Assembly (NCBI GenBank): GCA_964035795.1
Contig: OZ038321.1
Location: 434,001 to 498,000 of the forward strand
DNA length: 64,000 bases
Direction: 5' to 3'
Source: Pterobdella sp. o SKG-2022
Taxonomy: Eukaryota; Annelida; Clitellata; Hirudinida; Piscicolidae
The notes beneath the pieces are model-generated. The model was not told the DNA's origin and ran no database searches. It was given only the letters and a program-made list of their open reading frames with translations. Shown here in pieces: positions 22,408 through 35,524 of this stretch. Position 1 is the stretch's first letter, and each line of letters opens with the position of its first letter. The position numbers and the translations under genes were made by a program.

Positions 22408-23684
22408 TCAGCTCAGTACACATTGCTTATAATGGTTTTTATCTTCTTCAATGCTCTTATAATCAGTGGTGAGATGGACAGGAATTCCCCTGTTCCAATC
22501 TCCTGGAGGAGCTGTTCTATATTCCCAAATATCATTGTTCCTCTTTTTCTCCAACCTCTCTTCTCTCCTTTCCAACTCGTGGTTTATCACTGGGATCTTG
22601 TGGGTCATATAAAAATGCTATGATTTTTCTAAGTTTAGTTTTTTAGTTAGCTTTAAAATTTTTGAAAAAAATGTCAATATAGAGGCATGAGTTTTGTGAA
22701 GGTGTAGATTGAGTTTTTGTGGCAATGTGAGTTGTCAGTAATTTGCAGATAAAATTTAAAAAATAATTATGAAAAAATCCACATTTATATTGATATGGTT
22801 TTTAGATCTTTCCTCAGAAAAAAGTTTGAGATAGGTTTTAAGGTTGTATGGAAGTGATGATATGTAAAAATCACAAAAATTTTACAGTAATCCTAGATGG
22901 AATACCAATAAAATAAATACCAGATGTTTGGCTTCATTTGACTTTTCATAGAGAATGCAGTTAGCATGGTCTTGTTTCCATTTCCAACACTCACTCAACT
23001 TCCCTGACACATAGTTTTGATGGAATCTGCCTTTCATGCCTAGCAAATTTGGAGGTGTATTTATTGATGGATGTTGAGTTGAGGTATTATATTAGTTAAT
23101 TGCTGTATACTCCATGTTCTGGTACACCCATAGCATTATAATCCAATATTAATTTCTTAAATGTTCAACCCTTGCTAGAGTGGATAGACATATGAAACAA
23201 TAATAATAATGAAGCAGTATAACATTTGTTTGGCTGTGATACAGTTTGACTACTGATTAGAGACATTATTTTCATTTTTCAGGTTTTGAATGATAACACA
23301 GAAAATGAAAAAAAAATAAATTTAAATTTATTAAATACTTTTAACTGCTTTGGTTTGTAATCGAAAATATAAAAAAAGTAACGACCAGGCAAAAATTTTT
23401 ATTATCTTACCTGAGAAGTTGAATAGTTTTTTTCTGATCTATTCAACTTCAGTTAGTGAGTTTTGAAATACATTAATAAAGATAGGAAAAATCTATCTAA
23501 AGATAGAATAAATCCTAAAAAGTTAAAACTCACTTGCGCACTCCTTGTATTCATCATAGTAGATCTTACAGGGTCTCACCTTCAAAATAATTTCAACATG
23601 AGAAATTTTAAATCAACATTCAAATTTTAATATTACCAGCCATAAATAACTCTCCACAAATTCTTCGTCGTCTCTTGAAGGCAT
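22408..23684 (-). CDS. C22orf39/PANTS homolog (UPF0545), twin CX9C protein
   Basis: Four exons on the minus strand, none long enough to stand out alone: 23637-23684, 23534-23579, 22921-23039, 22408-22617 (stop at 22408-22410). Phases 0-1-0 agree and give about 140 residues. The diagnostic is a twin CX9C signature: C-KIYYDEYKE-C in exon 2 and C-WKWKQDHAN-C in exon 3, preceded by RPC. The C-terminal tryptophan motif IWEYRTAPPGDWN matches the (V/I)W....PPxDW end of the UPF0545 family. Twin CX9C proteins form a disulphide-stapled helical hairpin; the human member is reported as a synaptic plasticity regulator (PANTS). The gene is tail to tail with SF3A2, with only about 185 bases between stop codons. 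The C-terminal extension after DWN is longer than in human. The weakest point is the exon 4 acceptor (AAATCATAG). Confidence 0.85.
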
Positions 23685-25032
23685 TTGATTTTTAGAATGT
23701 GTTTAAAAGTGCATTTTTTGTGGGTTTTAAATGATATTAATTCAATAAGTGTTAAAAGTGGAACAAAAACGAAATAATTTGAAGAAAATATTAAGCGGAG
23801 TGAGTCTTATTATTAATAAATGTAGTTTAGAAGCATCTATTGTCTACATTTTAAAAAATAAAAAAAAAACTTGGTTTTGTATACTAATCATTAGGTTACT
23901 AACAACATTTTTATATATCAACTTTGTATGATCGATATTGAACAAGTGGCTAGAGAATAAGGCTTACGAAACACTTTGTTCAGGAAAGACTGATTCTAAG
24001 CGACGATTTGAAAGAAGTTGAAGTCTAAACTAAAAATTTTCTATTTTATTCAGCACAAAAAATTTAAAAGCTTTTTTTTTAAACAAGCCATTTCCAAAGA
24101 GTTTAAAAGTAGAACAAAAACATTGAAAATGATTAGCAAACTTGGAAATACTGTCTGAAACAATACTCAACATCAGCTGTGGAGAAGTGTCATGGAGGTG
24201 GGTGATCAAAAAAGCATGATTCAAATATTTTCAAACATGGTCATGTGATGAACAGATGAAATTAAATTCAAGTCATTCAGATAGGTTTTTGGTTGGGTAA
24301 GTATTGTGTTACATGGGGTGCTTCTTCATTTAGATCATGGTAATGATATAAAATTTATTAATAGAAAATAAATTGCTTCACCAGATTCAAAAACAGCAAA
24401 AACAACTAAATACAGATATACTTTGATTCTAAAATAAATATTCAACATAGAACAGTATTTTAAGTTAAATAAATTCCTCAAAACTTTTCATATTTCTAAA
24501 AGATTATCGCTCGATAAAAGATTTCAAAATTCAATTAACTTTTAAATAGTGATTTTATGTTGAATAATTTAATGACGTCTTCAAAAAAAGTCTATTTGAA
24601 AATTATTAAATACAATTACAACTGAAGATAACATAGGTGAATACTATTGGAACAAATATCCCGTTATAATTATTTCTATATAACAATTTCGCGTACAAAA
24701 TACTAAAATAACTATGTATGTGATATATAATTATTTTTGTGTGCATTGGTTATTCACAAATTAATAAAAATATACTGTTTAAAAGCGAACTGAAGATCAG
24801 CTTAAGTATGTGTTCATGTGAATCGATTGCAAAAATTATAACTGCTGACATCAGATGTAACGACGATTGTAACAATGATAAAATTGAAAACACTAGCAAT
24901 GTCAATAAAAATAATATAAACGAAAATAGTAACTTGAATAATAATAATAATATCAATAAAAATATTAAAAATAAAGATAATATCGATAACATTAAATAAA
25001 TAATAAAATGAATAGCAATAACAACCAGACCC
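23685..25032. other. Intergenic, AT-rich
   Basis: Upstream of the C22orf39-like gene and downstream of the FKBP gene. Short ORFs at 23749-23931, 24030-24224 and 24739-24999 are A/T-driven and unsupported. AATAAA-like signals for the FKBP gene lie at about 24990-25020 on the minus strand side. Confidence 0.4.
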
Positions 25033-28000
25033 TCATAACTCGTCATGCTTTTCCTCTCTGAAGAACTCACTTCTGGAGATTTCACCATCCTGTGGTGAAA
25101 TGACGTCATAATAATAATAAAATCAATATTAATGATCATTATCATCACATTATCGCTATTCTTGTGAAAATAATGACAATAATAAAATAGATATAATAAA
25201 AAAAAGTAATCATCATCAGCAACCCATCATCACCACCACCCAACCATCATCATCCTCATCATCAGCACCCAACCATCATCATCATCACCACCAATACCAC
25301 CATCATCATTATCACTACCCAACCCTCATCATCATCATCATCATTACCCAGCCATCATCATCGCCACCCAACCGCCACTATCATCATCACCACCTTATCA
25401 TCATCCTCATTATTGAAGATATCTGCTATCAAGTTGTTGTGTTCTTCTTCTGAGGCTTTCTGCGCCATTATGATTATTATTGTTTTAATACTATTATTTT
25501 TTATTATTACTTCTATTAATTATCTTATTATTATTATTGTTGCGTTTGTTATTGCAATCATTATTGTTAATATAAAGCTCTCTAAAGTTATAATTTAATT
25601 TTTTTTAATTTTAATATTCTTTTTTAAAAGTTTATTATTATTATTCATATTATTAGTTATATTATTATTATTCATAAAAAAAACTTATCTGCAAACTGCA
25701 CTCTAGAAATAAGTCGATAACTAAGGCATGAAATTGTCATCATGTGCACCAATATTGATACAGAAATACTCTGTGTCGCCATTGAGATAACATTATGAAC
25801 ATTCTTTAAGGTCAACAAACACAAAGTGGTTTTCACTTGATAATGTAAGCTAGTCTTATGAAGAGCTTCGTGTCTTCATTTTAATAAATACTTTGTGTTT
25901 GTTGTCCTTACTATTTGATTCAGGCTATTGTACTTCATTATAAGAATTATGATTAAGATAATATTATAAGAATTATTATGATTAAGATAATATTATGAGA
26001 ATTATTACTATGATTGAGATAATATTATAAGAATTGTTATTATGATTGAGATAATATAAGAATTATTATTATGACTGAGACAATATTATAAGAATCTTTA
26101 TGATTGAGATAATATTATAAGAATTATTATTATGAGAATTATTATTATGATTGAGCTAATATTATAAGAATTACTATTATGAGAATTATTATTATGATTG
26201 AGATAATATTATAAGAATTATTATTATGAGAATTATTATTATGATTGAGCTAATATTATAAGAATTATTATTATGAGAATTATTATTATGATTGAGATAA
26301 TATTATAAGAATTATTATTATGATTGAGATAATATTATAAGAATTATTATTATGAGAATTATTATTATGATTGAGATAATATTATAAGAATTATTATTAT
26401 GAGAATTATTATTATGATTGAGATAATATTATAAGAATTATTATGAGAATTATTATTATGATTGAGATAATATTATAAGAATTATTATTATGAGAATTAT
26501 TATTATGATTGAGATAATATTATAAGAATTATTATGAGAATTATTATTATGATTGAGATAATATTATAAGAATTATTATTATGAGAATTATTATTATGAT
26601 TGAGATAATATTATAAGAATTATTATTATGATTGAGATGACATATGGACATTTGACCGACATTTTCTCCTTCTTGGTTTTGTATGAAGACTGACACCTTG
26701 GTGGAATTGTTAGTAATTATAGTTTAAATCATTAATAATTATAGTTTGAATTATTAATAAATATATTTTAAATTATAAATAATTATAGTTTGAATTCAGA
26801 AATTTTAAATGTTGATTAATGGAAGGATTTTGAGTACATTTGTTGAATGTGCTATAATTTTTCTCATAAATCGAAGTTGAAAATTTTGAATAGGATATTT
26901 GAAATTATGAATAAATAATTATATTTGGGATTGTGAAATAGTTTTAATTAATAATAATATTAACATGAATCCACATTTACTCACTTCATCCTGTGACAAC
27001 ATGCCATTGTCGTCTGCATCGATTTGTGCGAAGGTGTCATGCAGGTGGTTGGAGTTTTTGGAGTAAAAGCCGATGAAGCGAACGGTGAAGTGAAGGGTTT
27101 GGTTTGGTGGGATTATGTCACCTGGTAGATTGGTTGTGATTATGTCGTCTGGTAGGTTGATTGTGAGATGAGTGATAGTTGGTTATGTGATGAGTGTGGG
27201 TTGGTTGGTTTTCAAGTTGTCTGACAAAATGAGTGATTGTAACATAATGGTGGATAAATTGGTTGACTGTTGAGGTGCTCCTAGTTTGGGTTTTGATTGA
27301 GTAAGTGGTTGGTTTCACAGAGTGCTATTTTTGGTGATATAAAAAAATACTTTTTAAAAAAATGAGAGACAATAATATTAGAGGTGTATGATATAAAAAT
27401 GAGAATATTTTAAGAAATTTTGATAACTACAATAACTAAAAAAAACTACCCTATTCATACACTGATAACATAAATTAAAAAATAGCTTATAAATGCTAAC
27501 CCACCATATCCTACATCCTTGTAGGCCAGGTCGGGGTGGATAATGAGTTTTCTTACCTCATTCAAGCACATGCCCACCACTCCCTTGTCCATCCCCTCTA
27601 TCACACTGCCATCCCCCAACTCAAACTCAAATGGGTTTTCTTGATCTTGACTGAAGTTTTTTGGGTGTGTCAGTTTTGTAATATTATATTATTTTAACTT
27701 CATTTGACTGAAAAAATTGTTCATAATGCACCTGACTGAAGTATAAACTAAAATTCAATTCAAAAAATTTTTTTTGACTAAACAGTACAAAAATTTTTGT
27801 AAGTCAAACCCATTTTAACATGTAAAAAAGAAATTGTTAGTTATTTGAAGAAAATTTATCTTTATTGTTTATTAGCTACATGCATCTTACTTTAGTACCA
27901 AAGTAATTGAAAAAAATCTCAAATTGAAGGAGTATGTACAAATGTAATGAATACATGAGTCATACTTGGAATCGAAAACTGTTCCGTCTTCAAGCATACC

Positions 28001-28174
28001 GGTGTACAAAAATTGCAGACGAATTCCTTGGGAAACTTGCATCTGACATTCGTCGGGTTTTTCCAACGTTTCGTATAATAATTTATCGTTTTCATGAAGT
28101 GATACAAGTTCTGAGTTGGATCTCGAAATTTGTAAAAATATAAATATGGCTAAAAAGTAGATTTGTTTTGACAT
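25033..28174 (-). CDS. FKBP14/FKBP7-type ER peptidyl-prolyl isomerase with EF-hands and HDEL
   Basis: Exons on the minus strand: 27966-28174 (signal peptide, start of FKBP domain), 27505-27650, 26985-27121, about 26696 leftwards (end unclear) and 25033-25089. The FKBP domain holds LYTGMLEDGTVFDS, VIEGMDKGVVGMC, RKLIIHP and the closing GYGDIIPPNQTL. The Trp at the base of the FK506 pocket is Met here (EGM), as in many non-12 FKBPs. The first EF-hand loop is DADDNGMLSQDE. The last exon encodes DGEISRSEFFREEKHDEL and stop, so the protein is retained in the ER lumen, where this family assists procollagen folding. The exon linking 26696 to the last one is missing: about 60 residues including most of EF-hand 2 should lie within 25090-26660, which contains a large minisatellite. 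Splice phases of the first three introns agree (2, 1, 0). Confidence 0.85.
25806..25921 (+). repeat. Hairpin-family element with terminal inverted repeats
   Basis: Left arm AAGGTCAACAAACACAAAG and right arm CTTTGTGTTTGTTGTCCTT are inverse. Between them is one core copy (25833-25872): CACTTGATAATGTAAG, CTTATGAAGAGCTTCGTG. Confidence 0.8.
25955..26637. repeat. AT-rich minisatellite inside an FKBP gene intron
   Basis: Higher-order array of about 680 bases alternating GATTGAGATAATATTATAAG and AATTATTATTATGAGAATTA blocks. Variants (GAGCTAAT, GAGACAAT) and length changes are confined to its left part; the right part is nearly uniform, pointing to recent expansion from that side. Confidence 0.9.
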
Positions 28175-28442
28175 ATTCTAAGAATGGTAATATCAAAAAT
28201 ATATTTTTGAGCATCAACGTGTGAAAATTATTTGATTCCGATGAAATAAGCCGATCTACTTCAACTTTGCATTCGTCGATGATGTGAAAATCTTGAAAAA
28301 TGAATTTTATCTCAAATATAAATTTGTATATAACTTTTTTAAAATGTTGATTGCATTCAATATAGTTAGTGATTTTATGAATATTTAAACATAGAAACTA
28401 TTTAATGAATAAATTTCTAAACTCAAATGCTCAATAATTAAG

Positions 28443-29391
28443 TTGATGGGGTGACAATGGGAGGCCCACTTTCTGTGGTGTTCGCCAACTACTTTCTCAA
28501 TAAAATGGAAAATGAATTGATAAACCCGGCTAAACCAATATTTTATCGTAGATACGTAGATGACACATACATCAGAAAAAATAAATTAGACAACACTCTA
28601 TAATTCTCTAAATAATTTCCACCAAAACCTTAAAATTACCACAGAGCTAAACCCGAAGAAATTTCTTGACACAAGCATCCACAAACTTGATAATGGCACT
28701 TATGATTTTAGGGTGGTTATAAAACCAACAAAATGCCCTTCCACTGGTCTGCACAAGTGCCAATCCACTATAAAAGAGGTGTTGTGAAAAACGAACTTTT
28801 GAGGGCGAAAAGGATTAGCTCAAATTTTGAGAAGGAATTTAGGAGAATTTTGAAAACATACACGTCTGCGAGATATCCAAAATACATCATTTATAATCAA
28901 CTGGAGATTATAGAATCCAAATTTAATGAGCTCATTCCGATTCCAGACTGGTTGTTTAATGAAATAGTCACACTACCTATAAGAATACCATATTGTAAAA
29001 AGAATGAAGTTTTAATTAGGAAATATACCAATAAACTTAGAGAATTCACAAACAATAACATAAAAATTACTTATTCTTGGATAACATCAAAAATAAAATC
29101 ATTATTTCCAATCAAAGACAAGTTGAGCCACCACCATAACATCATTTACAAAGGCACTTGCAATTGCAAGCAAATCTATATAGGTGAAACAGGGAGGAAA
29201 GAGCATGATAGGCTGAAGGGCATTTCAGAACCAGCAAAACATATTGCCTTAAACCCTGGACACAGTTTCACTTGGACACAGTTTCACCCGGACAGTTTCA
29301 CCTAATCGAAAGCGCATTTCGTGAGAATAAGAAGAGGAAATTATTAGAAGCGTACCACATTATGTTGAATAAACCTTCTATCAATGATTAG
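28443..29391 (+). pseudogene. Penelope-like element, RT end plus GIY-YIG endonuclease
   Basis: Plus-strand fragment. The 5' part (28443-28735) carries MGGPLSVVFANYFLNKME and YRRYVDDTYIRKN (YVDD catalytic box) with frame breaks. The main frame (28733-29305) continues through the linker to a GIY-YIG nuclease: YKGTCNCKQIYIGETGR with the downstream Arg and His region. A short duplication of CACAGTTTCACTTGGA-like sequence near 29261-29295 breaks the end; the frame then resumes to TAG at 29389-29391. RT linked to a C-terminal GIY-YIG nuclease is diagnostic of Penelope-like elements. 5'-truncated and not functional. Confidence 0.88.
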
Positions 29392-30523
29392 TCACCAGCT
29401 CTCATATTAATAATTCAAAACATCCAGTAGACAAATATTTATAGAATTTTTATTTAAGTATATTTTTTCAAATCAAATTAAAAAGTGAAAAAAATTATTT
29501 TTAAATTCATAGTTTTTGGTTATAATCGTCACATCATGAACTATTTCAACATTCAAGTGTCTGCACGTATCTACATAATAACAAGCGTTTATCAAGTGGC
29601 TTAAAATGAAAAACGTGTCAAGATAAAACACTGAAATAATATTAAATCTCACTCGTTAAATTGTCTTTGAAGGACTTTGATAAATAATTAATTATAAGAG
29701 CGTGGCTAAGTTCCACTACACTAAGATATATTTAGAGAAAATTTATAAATATTCTTGTTTGCGTCTATTCTGTTAAAAATAACATTTCTGTGAAGAGATC
29801 TACGCCAATCATATTTATTATTATAATTTTGTTTATAACAAATAAATAAAAATTAATTTTGTTTTTAAGATTGGAATGGAATGATTTTTTAATAAAAGGA
29901 TTATTCCGTTTGAATAAATTTTGAAGTTTAATTAAATTCTAAGCAATTACATCATGTAACTATTGATAAAAATATTAAACTTAATTTATATAATAGGACA
30001 CAAACAATTAAAAAAAAAATTGATAATATTAAATTCAATCGGATAGCTTTATTTTTCATCATCATCTCACATTCTTATTGGTCGGTTATTTTTAACTTCT
30101 CTTTATATTGAACTATATAGTTTGCTATAAAATGGTCTAATAAAGGCATTCACCTACCTTGTCTACCACGTTTTACATTTATTTCTTCTAAACCGATTGA
30201 CACAAATAACATTTGACAAAAATCATTTTTGCGCACGAGGAGTTTTGGTAATTTTTTTTTTGAACAGTTAAATTTTAATTTATTTTATGTGCTATGCGAT
30301 CAAACTTCGGACGAGTTTTGGCGCATATTATGTTTTGACACTTGCTAATAAATTTAAATTGTTTATAATTTTTAATTTTTATCAAGTTTTTGACGAGAAA
30401 AATATACATGAAGTTGAAAAATTAACCATCGAACGTTGTTTTATTGAAATCTTTTTTTCAAATCTTCAAGTTTAAGTATTAACAGCGAATTTTAAAACTT
30501 AAAAAATATCTCTAGAGATTACT
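29392..30523. other. Intergenic, upstream of BCAT
   Basis: AT-rich. A TATATAGTTTGCTATAAAA stretch near 30113-30131 could act as a TATA region for the gene starting at 30524, but this is a guess. No gene otherwise. Confidence 0.3.
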
Positions 30524-33500
30524 ATGAAGATTAGCTTTTCCAACAAATTCACAACACGAGTTATCCTTTCCATCAAGAACAATCCATTCACCAAATCATT
30601 CTCTACATTCAAGGTATTTCACAAAACATTATTTTTATACCTCCCAAAAATGCTAAATTTAATTCTCACATTTTCAAGCTGTTTCTAATCTCCAAATCAA
30701 TTTATATGGTTATCATATGTCACATTCAAAAAAATACCACAAACAAGTATAAAGCAAAAACCTCAAAACACAAAAAATCAAAACACATAAACAATTAAGC
30801 CATATAAACATCATTTAATACCAAACCAAAACAAAGACTTCACTCACCAAATAAAAATATAGCCTAAAAACACACACAAAACCACATAAACATCACATCT
30901 TCACCACCACTCAAACATCACATAAACACATTTCAAACCATACAAACCAGTCCCACCACCACCCAACCTTCAGGCATCAGACATAGAAGTAGAGCCATGT
31001 ACCAAAGAGTCACTTGAATACGATGCTGAGAACCTGGTTTTTGGACAGACCTTCTCTCGCCACATGCTCACAGTCAACTGGAACATCGAAGATGGCTGGG
31101 AAAAACCATACATTCATCCCATCAGGCCCATCCATCTCCATCCTGCTGCTAAAGTTCTTCATTATGCTGCTGAGGTTAGGATGAGGATGAGAGGTGTTGA
31201 GGTTGGAGGGTCGAGACTAGAATGGGAGGGCCTGGTGTTGAGGTTTGGTGGTAAAAGAAAGGGGTATAATGATGAGGGTTTTGGAGAAAAGAGTGGTCTG
31301 GGGATGACTATGGTGTTGAGGATGGTGGAGTGACAGTAAATTTGGTGGGAGTGATGATGATGTAAACAAAAAAACCATAAAAATATATAATTTATAAATA
31401 ATAACTCCAGTAATTATGATGGTAAACATCATGATAATGATACCAAGTCATAACACCGGTTTAAAATCGTGAATATATTTAACACATGCATAAACTGGTA
31501 TTTAGAAATACTAATACCTACCGATATAAAATACAATAATAATAAATATTCAATAGAATAATTATGAATAAAAAATATACAAAACTATGATGTAATATTT
31601 TAATTCCTAGAAACATCGTATTTCTTTTTAAATTTTATTTTTCTATGTTATAAAATAACCTACCTCTGCCGGGCGCCATTTTAATAATTTTATTTGTATG
31701 AAAGAAGGAACAAATCTGTAAAGAAAATATTTATATTACAAATTCACAAGAATTGCGTCATCAATGTAGATATAAATTCATCTTCAAAAAAATTTCTTCA
31801 AAATGTTTTTTTTATGAAATAAATACGATTAAACAATGAAAAAATATAATTTCAATACAATATGACATGTAAAAGTATAGTGGCGCAAACCCAAAGCTTT
31901 CAAACTTTCACTACTAATGTAAATAAAAACAATAATAATAATAAGGTTGATGGTTGATTAGAATAAAAAACAATTATATAATATATCGGAGCAAAAAACA
32001 ATATTTGAAATAAAAAAAATACACGGTTAAAAATAATAATTTCAAAATAATAATTAAAAAAAACAGTAAAATAAAAATATTAATAATCATACCAAAAACA
32101 ATGATAAAGATACTAATAACAAGAATTATAATAAAAACATAAACAAGGAAGATGCCAATAATAAAAATAACAATAATAACGACAACAATAAGAGAGACTA
32201 ACAAAAACAGCAAGAATAACAACAACAATAAAAAAGACACTAATAACAGAGATAATAATAAAATGAAAACATAGTAACAACACCGTCAATATAAACGACT
32301 AAATCTTTCATTTATTTGTTTGAGGGATAAGCAAAAACATCCTTGTTATTTTTATTTTTATTTTTATTGTTTTTATTATTTCATAATGAAAATTATTTTT
32401 TCAATCATTTTTTTTCATTTTCATTAAATTAAACTTTAAAATATTTTTATTCTTGTTATTACTCCTATCATTCTTATTCTTCACCATCTCCGTTATCGAC
32501 ATGCATGGACTCAAAACAATATATAAAACAACAGAATCATAAGTTATCGCACACACTTTTCTTTTAACAAACAAAATGTCAAGTCACGATCATAGGTTAC
32601 CTTTAGGAAACTGGACACAAAAATCTTAACGACAAAACCACTCTTAAATTTTTGCAGCAATTTGATAGCTTCCCCATCTTTCTGACAAAATTGTTTTTTC
32701 AAGTCCTACTACTTCTAGTTTAATAATGAGAGCCTTGAAGTTATATTCAATTTTAAGATACATTGCAAAAGTTTATTTTAAACGAATCTTTTCGAAAACA
32801 TGTGTTCAACCGTTCATTCAAAAAGACTCATGTTTGTACCACTAATTCAAGTTTTTTTTTAAATGAACGCATGAACACATTATAATAGAAACAAACACTA
32901 AGGTTTATTGAAAAACTTAATACACGAAACTTTTCGTAAGAGTATCTTACATTATCTAGTGAATTAAGTTTCTCAGTTAAACCTTAGTGTTTGTTTCTAT
33001 TATATTGATCTCCGGCTATTTTACGTCAGAATAAACACATGTTTTCAAAAAACTTTGTTCAAAATAAAACTTTTGCAGTGTTCCTTCAGATTGATCATAA
33101 TTTAATGATTATTTGGAGCAAAAATGAAATGAAAAGCTTCTTGAACACTGATAGTTTTCATTATAAAGTACTAAGGTTTCCCTCAACAGAGTAACACTTC
33201 CAAGCATATTCTTCATAACGATGATAGTTATCAATCATAGAGATTTTCATACTTCTTGACCTTCATTTAAAATTCTAATGTTATGATGAACAATATTATC
33301 ATTATTATTCTCTCTTGTTATTATTAATATTATCCTCTCCATCCAGTTGTTTGAAGGCATGAAGGCATACAGGGGTTACGACAACCACATCCGGTTGTTC
33401 AGACCTGAGTTGAACATGAAGAGAATGAATGATAGTGCCAAGAGGGCAGCTCTGCCTGTGAGTGAGGGGGAGGAGGATGGGAAAAGGGTTTGGGGAACAA

Positions 33501-35449
33501 GGTTGGGGCTTGGAAAATTTTTGGGAGCTAAAGGGTAGGGTGGCGTGAGAAGTGTGTAGGTTGAAGGTAGAGGGGAGGGGGGTAGCTTGGAGATTTGCAG
33601 AGATTTAGTATGATTGGGAGTGATTTTTAGAGGAAATATATGGGATGTGGTGAGGGGATAGGTGGTGTTTGAAGAAAGGGTGAGGGCTGATATGGGAGAG
33701 AGGCTCGTGTTGAAGTTATTTTTTTGTATTGTTTAATCTTCTCCCAATACATCTTTCTCAATCAATCTACTTGAATACCCTCACCACTTATCTACCAACC
33801 TACCCATCCACTCAAACCCTTTCCACCCACTCACCACTCTACCCCAACCATCACCAGAACTTCGACGGCACCGAGTTGATAAAATGCATAAAGAGGTTGG
33901 TGGAGGTAGATCAAGAGTCAGTGCCCGACCATAAAAAGTCTTCCCTCTACATCAGACCCACCCTCATCGGCACCGAGGTTTGATTTGATCTTATTATTGT
34001 TGTTATTATTTTTGTTTTTCATGTTACTATTATTTTTTGTTTTTATTATGTTTGGTTGTAACGTTTTTAATATTTTTGTTATTATTTCTATTTTTTCAGT
34101 TTTAATGTTATTTTTTGTATATTAATGAATATTAGTTTCATTACTATCTTTCATTTTCATTATTACTAATACTATCATTATTATTATTTTTGTTATTATT
34201 ATTATTACTATCATCATCACCACCCGCTCATACAAACCCCCACAGCCTTCTTTAGGGGTCAACAGGTCGATGGAGGCCTTGTTATTCGTCATTTCCGGTC
34301 CCGTAGGGCCCTACTTTCCCACGGGGTTTAAGCCGGTCTCACTATTGGCTGATCCTCAGTACGTCAGGGCATGGGAAGGAGGGTGTGGGGCATACAAGAT
34401 GGGATCGTAAGTCCTTCATTGTTTTGTATGCTCATTTATGTTTTTATATATTTGTTAATGTTTTCAAACTTCATCACACTTCTTCAATACTCCACCTCCC
34501 CCTTGCCAGCCAACACCTCTCTCATCTTTCAACTCTTATTCTTCCACCAAATCCCATCATTTTTCCAGTTCTAAACTTCCCCACCAATATAAAACCTTCT
34601 TTTCTCCGTCAGAAACTACGCGCCAACAGTGAAGATCCAAAAGGAAGCAGCCAATAAAGGGTGCCAACAAGTCCTCTGGCTGCAAGGGGAGGAACATCAG
34701 GTGGGTGGGTGAGGATGGACGGGTGTGAGAGGTAAGGACTGGAAGGATGAGGGTGATGGTGGATGGCTCGGTGAGAGGTTAAGAATGGATGGATGGGGTG
34801 AAAGGTAAATGGATGGTGGGAGAAAAAGATGGATGGAGAGGGAGAGGGGGTGGATGAAGGGGAGGGGGTAGGAATAAGGAGATTTGTGTAAAGAACAATG
34901 AAGCAATGATGGAGAGTGTTACTATATTTGTTGTGAGTGTAATAAAAAATAATATAAATAATAATAAAAAATAATATAAATAACAACAAGGTAACGGAAG
35001 TGGGCACCATGAACTTCTTCATGCATTGGATCAACGAACATGGAGGTGGGTGACGTCATTATTATTATTATTTTCATTGTTTTCAAAGGAGAATGTGTCA
35101 GAAATTGAACTAAATTTGAAATTTTAAAAGAAATTTTAATGAATTTTGGAATCACCACCATCACCCCTATATCACCACCATCACCCCTATATCACCACCA
35201 TCACCCCTATATCACCACCATCACCCCCATATCACCACCATCACCCCTATATCACCACCATCACCCCTATATCACCACCATCACCCCTATATCACCACCC
35301 TCCCTCACAGAAGAGGAGTTGTTAACACCAGGCTTAGAGACAGGAATAATTCTCCCTGGAGTTGTCAGACAGAGCATCCTTGATATTTCCCGCAAATGGG
35401 TGGGTGACGTTATTGTTATTACTATTATTATTAGTAGTAGTAGTAGTGA

Positions 35450-35524
<75 letters not shown>

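Noticed and set aside
31974..32240. Hydrophobic minus-strand ORF of 88 residues
   Set aside because: Arises from AATAATAAAAAC-type repeats in BCAT intron 2; no splice or family support.
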